Shown here: positions 43,554 to 53,100 of the stretch, in pieces
Numbering within the stretch: the first letter of the stretch is position 1
Layout: each line of letters starts with the position of its first letter
Source of the DNA: Micromonospora sp. FIMYZ51
GTDB lineage: Bacteria; Actinomycetota; Actinomycetes; Mycobacteriales; Micromonosporaceae
Reading direction: 5' to 3'
Assembly: GCF_038246755.1 (NCBI RefSeq)
Contig: NZ_CP134706.1
Span: forward strand, 3,658,001 to 3,722,000
DNA length: 64,000 nt
Translations under genes and position numbers: made by a program
The notes under the pieces: model-generated
Database searches by the model: none
Told to the model about the DNA's origin: nothing
What the model saw: the letters and a program-made list of their open reading frames with translations, nothing else

Positions 43554-44201
43554 ATGGCCGACCAACGGAAGATGGCACGGGTCCTGCTGACCCGCCGCAC
43601 GTACGCCGAGGAGGCGGGCATCTCGCTGGCCGACCGGCCGGCGCCGCTGTACCAGCTGCTGGTGCTCGTCACCCTGCTGAGCACCCGGATCCGGGCCCAG
43701 GTCGGGGTGGCCGCCGCCCGGGAACTCTTCGCCGCCGGTTACCGCACCCCGCAGGCGATGGAGGCGGCGAGCTGGCAGGAACGGGTCGACGCGCTCGGCC
43801 GGGGCCACTACCGCCGCTACGACGAACGCACCGCCACGATGCTCGGCACCGGCGCCCGACTCTGCCTCGACCGTTGGCACGGTGACCTGCGGCGACTGCA
43901 CCAGGAGGCGGGCGACGAGCCGGCGGCGTTGCGGCGCCTGCTCACCGAGTTCCCCGGCATCGGACCCACCGGCGCCGACATCTTCCTGCGCGAGGTGCAG
44001 ACCGTCTGGCCGCAGCTGCGTCCCTACGCCGACCGGCGGGCGGTTGCCGGCGCCCGGCGACTGGGACTGCCCGCCACTCCCGACCGGCTGGCCCGGCTGG
44101 TCGACGAGGTGGACTTCGGCCGGCTCGCCTCAGCACTGGTGCGGGTGGCGCTCGGCGAGGAGTCGGCGGGCCAGATCACCCGCAGCGTCGCCGCCCGCTG
44201 A
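43554..44201 (+). CDS. HhH-GPD-like DNA glycosylase/endonuclease III-like protein
   Basis: A 215-residue helical protein with a helix-hairpin-helix LLTEFPGIGPTGADIFLREV at about 130-149 and the HhH-GPD-type N-terminal half YQLLVLVTLLSTRIRAQVGVAAARELFAAG. The catalytic Lys of endonuclease III and the [4Fe-4S] cysteines are not present, so it may be a monofunctional or non-catalytic relative. The ATG at 43554 comes after gcgacg without a clear binding site; upstream codons in the same frame lack coding look. Confidence 0.72.
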   Translation: MADQRKMARVLLTRRTYAEEAGISLADRPAPLYQLLVLVTLLSTRIRAQVGVAAARELFAAGYRTPQAMEAASWQERVDALGRGHYRRYDERTATMLGTGARLCLDRWHGDLRRLHQEAGDEPAALRRLLTEFPGIGPTGADIFLREVQTVWPQLRPYADRRAVAGARRLGLPATPDRLARLVDEVDFGRLASALVRVALGEESAGQITRSVAAR

Positions 44202-44224
44202 CCATCGGCAACCTCGCGTCGCAG

Positions 44225-44431
44225 TCAGTTCGTCGGGTTGCCGCCGGGCTTGGTCAGGTGCCACACCAGCAGCGCGGCGAGCAGCGCCAGCACCACCAGC
44301 CCACCGGAGATCCCCCGCCCCTCCTCGGCCGACCGGCCGGCGGTGCCGAAATAGATCACGGCCAGGCCGGCCAGCGCCGCGAGGAGTTTGCGAATGCCTT
44401 GGTCTCGCACAGCCCGGACGCTACGGCCCAC
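44225..44431 (-). CDS. Small two-helix membrane protein
   Basis: A 68-residue protein with two hydrophobic segments (LLAALAGLAVIYFGTAG and GISGGLVVLALLAALLVWHLT) separated by a short charged loop. The start may be the ATG at 44431 or a GTG seven codons later. No family recognised; small proteins of this kind are common in Micromonosporaceae. It converges with the HhH gene. Confidence 0.6.
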   Translation of the reverse strand: MGRSVRAVRDQGIRKLLAALAGLAVIYFGTAGRSAEEGRGISGGLVVLALLAALLVWHLTKPGGNPTN

Positions 44432-44483
44432 GCCGGCCCGCCGTCCGGCGGAACAGCCCGTTGTCCTCCGGACGGGCGAACGG

Positions 44484-44681
44484 TCAGTCGGACTCCAGGT
44501 CGTCCAGGGAGATCTTGTGGCTCATCAGCCAACGAGCCAACGCCGACATGCCGAACAGCCACAGCGGCGCCGACTCGGTGGTGCCGTTTGTGGCGAAGAC
44601 GGCGAACCGCAGATCCGGCGCCCGGTACGCCTCGATGCGCCACCGGTGCTGCTTGTCCCGCCAGACCGCCGAAGGGTCCAT
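44484..44681 (-). CDS. Small conserved hypothetical protein
   Basis: A 65-residue protein (MDPSAVWRDKQHRWRIEAYR, then APDLRFAVFATNGTTESAP and LWLFGMSALARWLMSHKISL). It has strand-like and helix-like segments and an acidic end, and good codon bias. No family recognised. It follows selB by about 45 bases on the same strand and might be co-transcribed with the selenocysteine genes, but a functional link is not supported. Confidence 0.6.
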   Translation of the reverse strand: MDPSAVWRDKQHRWRIEAYRAPDLRFAVFATNGTTESAPLWLFGMSALARWLMSHKISLDDLESD

Positions 44682-44727
44682 GGCGTCACGGTAGGCCGCC
44701 CGGCCGCCCGGTGACCGGCGGACGGGG

Positions 44728-46500
44728 TCAATTCGCGCCCTCCACCGGGCCCACCACCACCCGGGCGTCGTCGGTCAGCCGACGGGTCCGGCCCTGCCGG
44801 TCCAACAGCTCCAGCAGCGGCACCGCCACCCGGCGGGTGGTGTCCAGGGCCTGCCGGGCAGCGCTGAGCGTGAACGGCTGCGGCAAGGCGGCCAGCACCG
44901 CCACCGCCCGCTGCGGCGCGCCCGGCAGCAGCAGCACGTTACCGGGCAGGCGCAGCAGCGCGCCGGCACGCACCGCAGCACCGATCTCCCGGGCGCCCAG
45001 CCCGAGCGCGGCGAGCCGGTCGGCGTCGGGTGCGCGGAACGGGTGAGTGGCCCAGTCGTCGCCGACCAGGGCCAACGCCCGGGCCACCGGTTCGGGCAGC
45101 GGGTCCGCCCCGGCGACGGCGACCCGCCCGGCGGCCAACCGCAGCGGTGGGCGTACCAGCGCCGCCACCAGTGCCCGATCGGGCAGGTCGAGACGCTGAC
45201 GCAGCACCTCCACCGGCGCCCCCGGCTCCAGCGGCTGGGTCCGCGCGTACTCGGCCACCGCGTCGGCCAGCCGGTGACCCAGCTGCCGCCAGTGCTCCGG
45301 ATCGGCCAGCCAGTCCCCGGCCACCGGGGCGACGGTCACCGGCACCCCGGCCCGGGTCAGGTCGTCGCAGCGCACCAGCCCCCGGCGGCGCAACTCACCG
45401 GCCAGGTCCGGACGCCCGTCCAGGGTCGCCAGCACCGCCGCGCGGGCCGCGGCGGCTCCGCGCCGTGCTAACGGCGGCGGCAGCACGTCCAGCACGGTGA
45501 CCCCACCGGCCACGTGGTGGCGCCCGGGATCGCGCAGCACCGCCCGGTCGCCGACGAGCAGCGGCAGCGGACGGTGCAACCGCAGCCGGACGGTGTCCAC
45601 GCCGAGCGGACGCACCCGCACCGGCACCGCGGCCGAACCGATGTGCAGGACCAGCGTCGCGGGCAGGTCGGCCGCCGGATCACCGGTCAGCCGCACGTCG
45701 ACCAGGTCGGTCGGGCGGAACCGGCCCGGGGTGAGCAGCGCGTCGCCCCGGGCGATCCGGTCGCGGGCCACCCCCCGCAGGTTCACCGCCACCCGGGCGA
45801 CCGGTGCGGCTTCCCGACACGGCTCGCCGAGGCGGTGCAGCCCCCGCACCCGGACCCGTTCGCCGCTGCCGGCCAACTCCAGTTCGGCGTCCACCCGCAG
45901 CCGGCCGGCGCCGAGGGTGCCGGTGACCACCGTGCCGCTGCCCCGCACGGTGAAGCCACGGTCGATCCAGAGCCGCACCGGGGCGTCGGTGACCGGGGTG
46001 GGCAGCCGCGCGGCCAGCCGGTCCAGCGCGGCCCGCAGTTCGGGCAGGCCGGCCCCGGTGACCGCGCTGACCGCCACCGCCTCCACCTCGCCCAGCGAGG
46101 TCGCCGCCACCTCGGCGCGGGCCCGCGCCAACGCCGGCCCCGGATCAGCCAGGTCCGCGCGGGTCACCACCAGCAGCCCGTACGCCACCCCGAGCGCGTC
46201 GAGGGCGGCCAGGTGCTCGGCGGACTGCGGCATCCAGCCCTCGTCGGCGGCGACCACGACCACCGCGGCGGGCACCGGACCGACACCGGCGAGCATGTTC
46301 GGCACGAACCGTTCATGCCCGGGCACGTCGACGAAGGCGACGGTGCCGCCGGAGGGCAGCACCGTCCAGGCGAACCCGAGATCGATGGTCATGCCCCGCC
46401 GACGCTCCTGCGCCCACCGGTCGGGTTCCATCCCGGTAAGCGCCCGCACCAGCGTGGACTTGCCGTGGTCGACGTGCCCGGCGGTGGCCACCACCAGCAT
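44728..46500 (-). CDS. selB: Selenocysteine-specific elongation factor
   Basis: GTPase that carries selenocysteinyl-tRNA to the ribosome at UGA codons with a SECIS hairpin. The G1 motif GHVDHGKST is at 8-16, DVPGHERFV is the G3 motif, and VVTRADL replaces NKxD as the G4 motif. Translation-factor beta barrels follow, and the C-terminal third contains the winged helices that bind SECIS RNA (LSAARQALDTTRRVAVPLLELLDRQGRTRRL). At 590 residues it is a normal length. The ATG at 46500 lies 2 bases after the selA stop, so the two genes are coupled. Confidence 0.95.
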   Translation of the reverse strand: MLVVATAGHVDHGKSTLVRALTGMEPDRWAQERRRGMTIDLGFAWTVLPSGGTVAFVDVPGHERFVPNMLAGVGPVPAAVVVVAADEGWMPQSAEHLAALDALGVAYGLLVVTRADLADPGPALARARAEVAATSLGEVEAVAVSAVTGAGLPELRAALDRLAARLPTPVTDAPVRLWIDRGFTVRGSGTVVTGTLGAGRLRVDAELELAGSGERVRVRGLHRLGEPCREAAPVARVAVNLRGVARDRIARGDALLTPGRFRPTDLVDVRLTGDPAADLPATLVLHIGSAAVPVRVRPLGVDTVRLRLHRPLPLLVGDRAVLRDPGRHHVAGGVTVLDVLPPPLARRGAAAARAAVLATLDGRPDLAGELRRRGLVRCDDLTRAGVPVTVAPVAGDWLADPEHWRQLGHRLADAVAEYARTQPLEPGAPVEVLRQRLDLPDRALVAALVRPPLRLAAGRVAVAGADPLPEPVARALALVGDDWATHPFRAPDADRLAALGLGAREIGAAVRAGALLRLPGNVLLLPGAPQRAVAVLAALPQPFTLSAARQALDTTRRVAVPLLELLDRQGRTRRLTDDARVVVGPVEGAN

Positions 46501-46502
46501 GC

Positions 46503-47807
46503 TCAGTCGTCCCCCGGCACGGCCAGCACCGCAGCGCGCAGGAGTTCGTCGGCGTGCTGCGGCAGGCACCGCAGGTCCAGCAGCAGCCGACCCCGCGCCA
46601 CCCGGCCGAGCACCGGCGGGTCACCCACGCGCAGCGCGGCGGCGTACCGCTCGGGCAGGCTCAACGCCCACGAGTCCAGTTCCACCCCGGGGGCACCACC
46701 GCCACCGACCACCGCCACCGAGGGCACCACCTCGGCCTTGCGGCCGTCGGCCGCGAGCGCGTCGCGCAACCGTTCGGTACGGGCCCGCAACACCGCCGGG
46801 TCGACATGCAGCGCGGACCGGGTCGGCGTGACCGGATCGCCGAGGGTCGCCGCCAGGGCGGCCAGGGTCAGCTTGTCCACCCGCAACGCCCGGGCCAGCG
46901 GATGCCGGCGCAGCCGCTCGACCAGCCCAGCGGCGCCGAGCAGCAGCCCGGCCTGCGGGCCGCCGAACAGCTTGTCGCCGCTGGCGGTGACCAGGCTCGC
47001 CCCGGCGGTCAGGGTGCTCGCCGCGTCCGGCTCCGCAGGCAGCAGCGGATCGGGGGCGAGCAGCCCGGAGCCGATGTCGACGACCACCGGCACGCCGAGA
47101 CCGGCCAGCCGCCGCACCGGCACCGCCGAGGTGAAACCGGTGACCCGGAAGTTGCCCGGATGCACCTTGAGCACGAACCCGGTGCGGGGGCCGATCACGG
47201 CAGCGTAGTCGGCAAGCGTGCTCCGGTTGGTGGTGCCGACCTCGCGCAGCCGGGCACCGGTGCTGGTCAGCAGGTCGGGCAGGCGGAAACCGTCGCCGAT
47301 CTCCACCAGCTCGCCCCGGCTGACCACGATCTCCGCGTCGGCGGCCAGCGCGGTGGCGGCGAGCACCAGCGCCGCCGCGCCGTTGTTCACCACGTGCACC
47401 GCCTCGGCCGCCGGCACGGCGGCGGCGAGGGCGGCCAGGGCGTCGCGGCCACGGCGGGCCCGCCGCCCGGTGTGCAGGTCCAGTTCGACATCGGTGTGGC
47501 CGGAGGCGGCGACCACGGCCGCCACCGCAGCGTCGGAGAGCGCGGCCCGACCCAGATTGGTGTGCAGCAGCACCCCGGTGGCGTTGAGCACGGCACGCGG
47601 GGCAGCCGACGGCAACGCGGCCAGCGCGGCGTCGCGTACCTCATCGGGGTCGATCTCACCACGGCGGGCCCGGTCCTGGGCCCGGCGGACGGCGGCCTTG
47701 ACCCGGTCCCGGCCCAGCGTCGCGGCAGCCGCGGCCAGCCGTGGCTCGGCCAGCAGCGCATCGGTACGCGGCACCCGGCGCCGTGGGTCGGCGCGACCGT
47801 CGCCCAT
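46503..47807 (-). CDS. selA: L-seryl-tRNA(Sec) selenium transferase
   Basis: PLP enzyme that converts Ser-tRNA(Sec) to Sec-tRNA(Sec) with selenophosphate. The PLP lysine is K279 in TASGDKLFGGPQAG. The tRNA-binding N-terminus (about 1-70) and VLNATGVLLHTNLGRA, ELDLHTGRRARRG, VNNGAAALVLA and VVVDIGSGLL are all typical. At 434 residues it is slightly shorter than E. coli SelA. The ATG at 47807 has AGGAG eight bases upstream. The tRNA-Sec gene lies only 22 bases upstream. selD is not found in the window. Confidence 0.95.
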   Translation of the reverse strand: MGDGRADPRRRVPRTDALLAEPRLAAAAATLGRDRVKAAVRRAQDRARRGEIDPDEVRDAALAALPSAAPRAVLNATGVLLHTNLGRAALSDAAVAAVVAASGHTDVELDLHTGRRARRGRDALAALAAAVPAAEAVHVVNNGAAALVLAATALAADAEIVVSRGELVEIGDGFRLPDLLTSTGARLREVGTTNRSTLADYAAVIGPRTGFVLKVHPGNFRVTGFTSAVPVRRLAGLGVPVVVDIGSGLLAPDPLLPAEPDAASTLTAGASLVTASGDKLFGGPQAGLLLGAAGLVERLRRHPLARALRVDKLTLAALAATLGDPVTPTRSALHVDPAVLRARTERLRDALAADGRKAEVVPSVAVVGGGGAPGVELDSWALSLPERYAAALRVGDPPVLGRVARGRLLLDLRCLPQHADELLRAAVLAVPGDD

Positions 47808-47828
47808 CGGGTCAACTCCTCGCAGCAC

Positions 47829-47924
47829 TGGCGGAGACGGACGGGAATCGAACCCGCCTGGCCCGGGTCCCGGACCACACCGGTTTTGAAGACCGGGAGG
47901 GGCACCAGCCACCTGAACGCCTCC
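47829..47924 (-). tRNA. selC: tRNA-Sec (anticodon TCA)
   Basis: A 96-nt gene on the minus strand. Acceptor arm GGAGGCG pairs with CGTCTCC, followed by the G discriminator and an encoded CCA (47829-47831). The anticodon loop CTTCAAAA carries TCA at 47887-47889, within the stem CCGGT/ACCGG. A long variable arm (GTGGTCCGGGACCCGGGCCA region) and the T arm GCGGGTTCGATTCCCGT complete a selenocysteine-type tRNA. It lies between the formate dehydrogenase genes and selA, probably on the same transcript. Confidence 0.95.
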
Positions 47925-48013
47925 ACCCTGCATTGGATCACAGCCGGCCGACGCCAGCGCGGCGGAGTCCACCACCGGTCCCGCCCGACGGCCGGCCGGG
48001 CGGCCGGTACCGG

Positions 48014-49192
48014 CTACCGGTCCGCTGCCGGCGGTGGGTCGGCGGCTCGCCGCCGAAGTCGCTCCCGCTGCGGCAGCACCGTGTACCGGGGATCGCGGGC
48101 CGAGGCGACCCCGGCGTAGAAGACACCGAACCGGGTGGCCGCCGACGCGGCCAGCAACGCGACGCCGGACACCGCCGAGACGGCCCGGCTCCGGGCGCCG
48201 AGCAGCGCACCGGCCACCCCGGCCGCGGTCAACACCCGGCCGGCCCGCAGCAGCCGGCCGGCCCGGCCGGTACGGTACGGCTCCGCGAGCAGCCCACGGC
48301 GCTCCACCCGGTGGGCGCCGAACAACTCCAGGCCGGCGCCGGCCACCGCCAGCCGCCGGACCGGACCCGCCTGCGGCGGCGGCACGGCGATAAGCGCCGC
48401 GCCGGCACCACTGGCCAGGGCACTGCCCGCGAAGACCAACGGCAGATCCGGGTACGCATCGTGCCAGGACGGCACCGCCGTGTCGGCCAGCAGCACCGCC
48501 GTGTACGTGCCCAGGGCCGGCGCGATCGCCGCCGCGGCCAACCCGCCCGCCGCGCCGACCGGCGGCAGCAGCCGACGGGCCACCCCCAACGGCCCCCGCT
48601 CGGGCAGCAGCGGCGCCGCCTCGGCGACCGCCGCGAGCCCGGCGAGCGGGCCGTACGCGGTGAGGATCCAGGTGCCCACCGACATCGGCGAGGTCGGCTT
48701 CGCCACCCGCAGCATGTGGTGGAACCGCTCCGGCCGACCCAGGTCCTTGACCAGCAGGACGGCGCTGGCGCTCACCCCGGCCAGTGCGGTCAGCCGCGCA
48801 GCCCGACGCACCGCGGGCCGCCCGGTGAGCTGCCCACCCGCAGCCAACAGCGACGAACCGGCGGCGAGACCACCGGTGAACAGGTAGGCGGCGATCTCCC
48901 AGGTCCACACCGGTGGCTTGAGGATCGGCCGGCCGTAGTACGAGCTGAACTCCGCCGGCGGCACGGCCAGTTCCTCCCCGGAACGCCCCCGCCGCCGCCG
49001 GGTCGCCGGCGGCGGGTCGACGCCGCCACGGTCCTGCGGCGGGCCGCCGACAGGGTCGGGGTCGAGGCGGTCCAGGAAACGACGGAAGCGGTCGCCGACA
49101 GCCGACCGACGCGGTTCACCTCCAGCAGGTTGGCGCGGTTCACCTCCAGTGGGTTGGCGCGGTTCGCCCGCAGCGGGTTGGCGCGGGTTCAT
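48014..49192 (-). CDS. NrfD/PsrC-type membrane subunit of formate dehydrogenase
   Basis: A 392-residue polytopic protein (about eight helices) of the NrfD family, which passes electrons between an Fe-S subunit and the quinone pool. The N-terminal 90 residues are cytoplasmic, proline-rich and start with three copies of an eight-residue repeat GEPRQPxG. The first helix starts near WTWEIAAYLFTGGLAAGSSLL (the family's conserved N-terminal E and GG). The ATG at 49192 overlaps the Fe-S subunit stop (ATGA). It replaces the cytochrome b556 subunit of E. coli-type formate dehydrogenase. tRNA-Sec follows after about 90 bases. Confidence 0.88.
   Translation of the reverse strand: MNPRQPAAGEPRQPTGGEPRQPAGGEPRRSAVGDRFRRFLDRLDPDPVGGPPQDRGGVDPPPATRRRRGRSGEELAVPPAEFSSYYGRPILKPPVWTWEIAAYLFTGGLAAGSSLLAAGGQLTGRPAVRRAARLTALAGVSASAVLLVKDLGRPERFHHMLRVAKPTSPMSVGTWILTAYGPLAGLAAVAEAAPLLPERGPLGVARRLLPPVGAAGGLAAAAIAPALGTYTAVLLADTAVPSWHDAYPDLPLVFAGSALASGAGAALIAVPPPQAGPVRRLAVAGAGLELFGAHRVERRGLLAEPYRTGRAGRLLRAGRVLTAAGVAGALLGARSRAVSAVSGVALLAASAATRFGVFYAGVASARDPRYTVLPQRERLRRRAADPPPAADR
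49111..49182. repeat. 24-bp tandem repeat, 3 copies, in the NrfD gene
   Basis: Three in-frame units of gcggttcacctccagcagg... at 49111-49134, 49135-49158 and 49159-49182, with the third more diverged. They encode eight residues each at the N-terminus of the NrfD protein, so copy-number change would keep the reading frame. Confidence 0.9.
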
Positions 49193-50136
49193 CGCCGACC
49201 GCCCAGGAACGCCACGACCGCCCCGGCGGCCATGGCCAGCGCGGCCACCCCGGCACGGCGCCACATCCGCGGCAGGTCGCGGGTCGGCACCTGCGGATCC
49301 GGCGGCAGGCCGTACACCTCCGGCTCGTCGAGCAGGAGAAAGAACGCGCCGTCACCGCCCACGCCGTCGGCCGGGTCGTGGCCGTAGAGCCGCGCCTCGG
49401 GCACCCCCCGCTCGTGCAGCGTCGCGACCCGCGTGGCGGCCCGCTCCCGCAACTCGTCAAGCGGGCCGTACTGGATCGACTCGGTCGGACAGGCCTGCGC
49501 ACAGGCCGGCGTCATTCCGACACCGATCCGGTCGTAGCAGAGCGTGCACTTCCAGGCCCGGCCGTCGCCGGCCCGCCGGTCGATGACGCCGTACGGGCAG
49601 GCCGACACGCAGTAGCCGCAGCCGTTGCAGATGTCCTCCTGCACCACCACCGTGCCGAACTCGGTGCGGAACAACGCCCCGGTCGGGCAGACGTCCAGAC
49701 AGCCGGCACGGGTGCAGTGCTTGCACACGTCGGACATCATCAGCCAACGGAAATCGCTGCGCCCGTGCGCGCTGCCGGTACGCCCCGGCGGCGCGGACCC
49801 CGGCATCCCGAGGAACTCGGTCGAACCCTTGCCTGTGGTTTCCGCCTCGGTCCGCGCGGCGGGCTGGCCGGCGGGGCGCGGCTGCTCGACGAAGGCCACA
49901 TGCCGCCACGAGTTCGCGGTCAACGCGCCGGTGTTGTCGTACGACATGCCGAGCAGGTCCAGCCCGGAGGTGGGTACCCCGTTCCACTCCTTGCAGGCCA
50001 CCTCGCACGCCTTGCAGCCGATGCAGACGCTGGTGTCGGTGAAGAAGCCCATCCTCGGCGGCGCGTCGACCCAGCCGGCTTCGGTGGCCGGGTCGACGGT
50101 CACCGGCAGGTCCGGCCGGGGCACCGGTTCGGCCAT
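49189..50136 (-). CDS. Formate dehydrogenase Fe-S subunit (4 x [4Fe-4S])
   Basis: A 315-residue electron-transfer subunit. Cysteine groups come in the expected order: CIGCKACEVAC (about 38-48), CKHCTRAGCLDVC, CNGCGYCVSAC and CTLCYDRI...CAQAC, giving four [4Fe-4S] clusters. A single C-terminal hydrophobic segment (AGVAALAMAAGAVVAFL) anchors it in the membrane, as in FdnH/FdoH. It begins one base before the end of the large subunit (ATG shares bases with its stop region) and overlaps the NrfD gene by 4 bases. Confidence 0.94.
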   Translation of the reverse strand: MAEPVPRPDLPVTVDPATEAGWVDAPPRMGFFTDTSVCIGCKACEVACKEWNGVPTSGLDLLGMSYDNTGALTANSWRHVAFVEQPRPAGQPAARTEAETTGKGSTEFLGMPGSAPPGRTGSAHGRSDFRWLMMSDVCKHCTRAGCLDVCPTGALFRTEFGTVVVQEDICNGCGYCVSACPYGVIDRRAGDGRAWKCTLCYDRIGVGMTPACAQACPTESIQYGPLDELRERAATRVATLHERGVPEARLYGHDPADGVGGDGAFFLLLDEPEVYGLPPDPQVPTRDLPRMWRRAGVAALAMAAGAVVAFLGGRR

Positions 50137-53100
50137 CAGCGCTTCCCCTCTCCCTCGCCGGCAGGCGGCTCGGTCGGCACACCGGGCGTGACCGCCGGTG
50201 GCGTGACCCCGGCCACGATGCCGGCCCGGGTGCGGTAGTCGGCCACCAGGTCACGCAGCGCCGGCCCGGACGGCCGCCGGCCCGGACGCAGATCACACGT
50301 ACCGATCTTGCTCTCCTGGATCAGTACGTTCGGATCCAGGGTGATGCCGAACAGGTCGTTGGCCGAGTCGCCGGTGACCAGACCCGCGAACCCGAAGTGG
50401 TACGGCAGCCAGAGCTGGTGGATCACCCTACCGTCCACCCGCAGCGGCGTGACCCGGTCGGTGACCAGCACCTTCGCCTCGATCACCGCACGGGAGGAGA
50501 CCAGGTGTGCCCAGCCGAGATGGCGCAGCCCGGTCAACGCGGCCAACTCCGGGGAAACCTCGACGAACATCTCCGGCTGCAACTCCGCAAGCGGTGCGAC
50601 CGTACGGCTCATCCCACCCGCGGTGTGGTGCTCGGTGAGCCGGCTGACCGTGAACACGTACGGGAAGACCTCGTTGTGCTCCTGCGGTGGGCTCGGGTTT
50701 GTGGCGTTGACCGGGTGGGCGTACATCTTGCGGGTCGGGTTGGCCTGCTGGCCGTAGAGCGGGTTACGCACCGGCGACTCGACCGGCTCGTAATGGGTGG
50801 GCAGCGGCCCGTCCAGCACGCCGCTGGGCGCGTACAGCCAGCCCTTGCCGTCGGCCTGCATGACGAACGGGTCGTCACCGGCCAACCCGGCCGGGCCGGT
50901 GGCACCCTCCGGCGGCCGGTACGACGGCGGCTTGGTCAGCTCGAAATCCGGCACGTCGTGGCCGGTCCACCGACCGGCCACAGCATCCCACCAGACGTAG
51001 CGTTTGCGTTCGCTCCACGGCCGGCCCTGCGGGTCGGCGGAAGCCCGGTTGTACAACGTGCGGCGGTTCGCCGGCCACGCCCAACCCCACTCGGCGGCCA
51101 CCCAGTCCTGGTCCTGCCCCGGACGCCGCCGGGCCGCCTGGTTCACCCCGTCGGCGTACACCCCGCTGTAGATCCAGCAACCCACGGCCGTGCTGCCGTC
51201 GTCGCGGGCCTCGGCGAACCCGGCCAACGGGCGGCCGGTGTCCGTGTCGTACCCGTTGATCTCGCGCAGCACCGCCTCGGCGTCCGGCTCGTCGTGCGGA
51301 CCGTGCGTGGGATAGTCCCAGGCCAGGTCCAGCAGCGCCCGGTCGCGCGGCAGCGGCGAGTCGGCCAGCTTCTGGCGCAGTCTGCGCCCCAGGTGGTAGA
51401 AGAACCACAGCTCGGAACGGGCGTCGCCGGGCGGTTCGACCGCCTTCTCCCGCCACTGCAACAGCCGCTGGGTCTGGGTGAACGTGCCCTCCTTCTCCAC
51501 GTGGGAGGCGGCCGGCAGGAAGAACACCTCGGTGCGGCACTCCTGCGGCACGATCTCGCCGGTGGCCACCTCGGGACCGTGCTGCCAGAAGGTCGCGCTC
51601 TCGATCATGAAGAGGTCGCGGACCACCAGCCAGTCCAGGTTCGCCATGCCCAGCCGCTGCGCCCTACCGTGCGCCGAGCCGACCGCCGGGTTCTGCCCGA
51701 GCAGGAAGTACCCCTTGATCTTCCCGTCGATCATGTCGAGGACCTGCCGGTAGGTGCCGTGGTCGCCGGTCAGCCGGGGCAGATAGCCGTAGCAGAAATC
51801 GTTCTCCGGAGTCGCCGCCGCACCCCAGTACGCCTTGAGCAGGCTGGCCGCGAAGGCGCGGGCGTTGCCCCAGAAACCCTTCTGGCCCGGGTGGCGGATG
51901 CTGTCCACCCACGCCTCGAAGGTGGGATGGGCGGCGTGCTGCGGCATCGGCAGATAGCCCGGCAGCAGATTGAACAGGGTCGGGATGTCGGTGGAGCCCT
52001 GGATGCTGGCGTGCCCGCGCAGCGCCAGCACCCCGCCACCCGGGCGACCCACGTTGCCCAGCAGCAGCTGGATGATCGCCCCGGTGCGGATGTACTGCAC
52101 GCCGACGGTGTGCTGGGTCCAGCCCACCGAATAGATCAGGCAGCCGGTGCGCTCGCGCCCCGAGTTCTGCGTCCACGCCCGGGCCAGTTCCAGGAACTTC
52201 TCCCGGGGCACCCCGCAGACCCGCTCCACCATCTCCGGGGTGTAGCGGGCGAAGTGCCGCTTGAGGATCTGGTAGACGCAGTGCGGATGTTGCAGCGTCT
52301 CGTCCCGCCCGACGGCACCGGCCACCGGTGCACCGTGCGACTCGTGCCGCAGCCCGGCCGCGGTTTCCCGCTCGGTGGCCGTGTGGCCGCTGCCCGAATC
52401 CTGCTCGTGGCCGGCGTACTGCCAGCTGGTCTGCACGTAGCTGCCGGTCTCCGGGTCGTAGCCGGAGAAGATGCCGTCGGCGTCCTCGGCGTCGACGAAA
52501 TCCGCGCTGACGATCGTCGCCGCGTTCGTGTACGCCAGCACGTACTCCCGGAAGTCCAACTCGTTGCCGAGGATGTAGTTGACCACCCCGCCGAGCAGCG
52601 CGATGTCGGTACCGGCCCGGATCGGCAGGTACTCGTCGGCAAGCGCACTGGTACGGGTGAACCGCGGATCGACGTGGAACACCTTCGCCCCGCGCCGCTT
52701 CGCCTCCATCACCCACTGGAAGCCCACCGGATGGGCCTCGGCCATGTTGGAGCCCTGGATGACGATGACGTCAGCGTTCGCCACGTCCTGTTGGAAGATC
52801 GTCGCACCACCGCGACCGAAGCTGGCCCCCAGACCGGGGACGGTGGCGGAGTGTCAAATGCGCGCCTGGTTCTCGATCTGGAGCGCCCCGGCCGCGGTGA
52901 ACAACTTCTTGATGAGGTAGTTCTCCTCGTTGTCCAACGTCGCCCCGCCGAGGCTGGCGATGCCGAGCGTCCGGTTCAACGGGCGGCCCTGGTCGTCGAC
53001 GTCCTCCCAGGTCTGCGCGCGGGCGGCAAGCATCCGGTCGGCGATCATGTCGAGCGCCGTCTCCAGGTCCAGGTCTTCCCACTCGGTGCCGTACGGCCGG

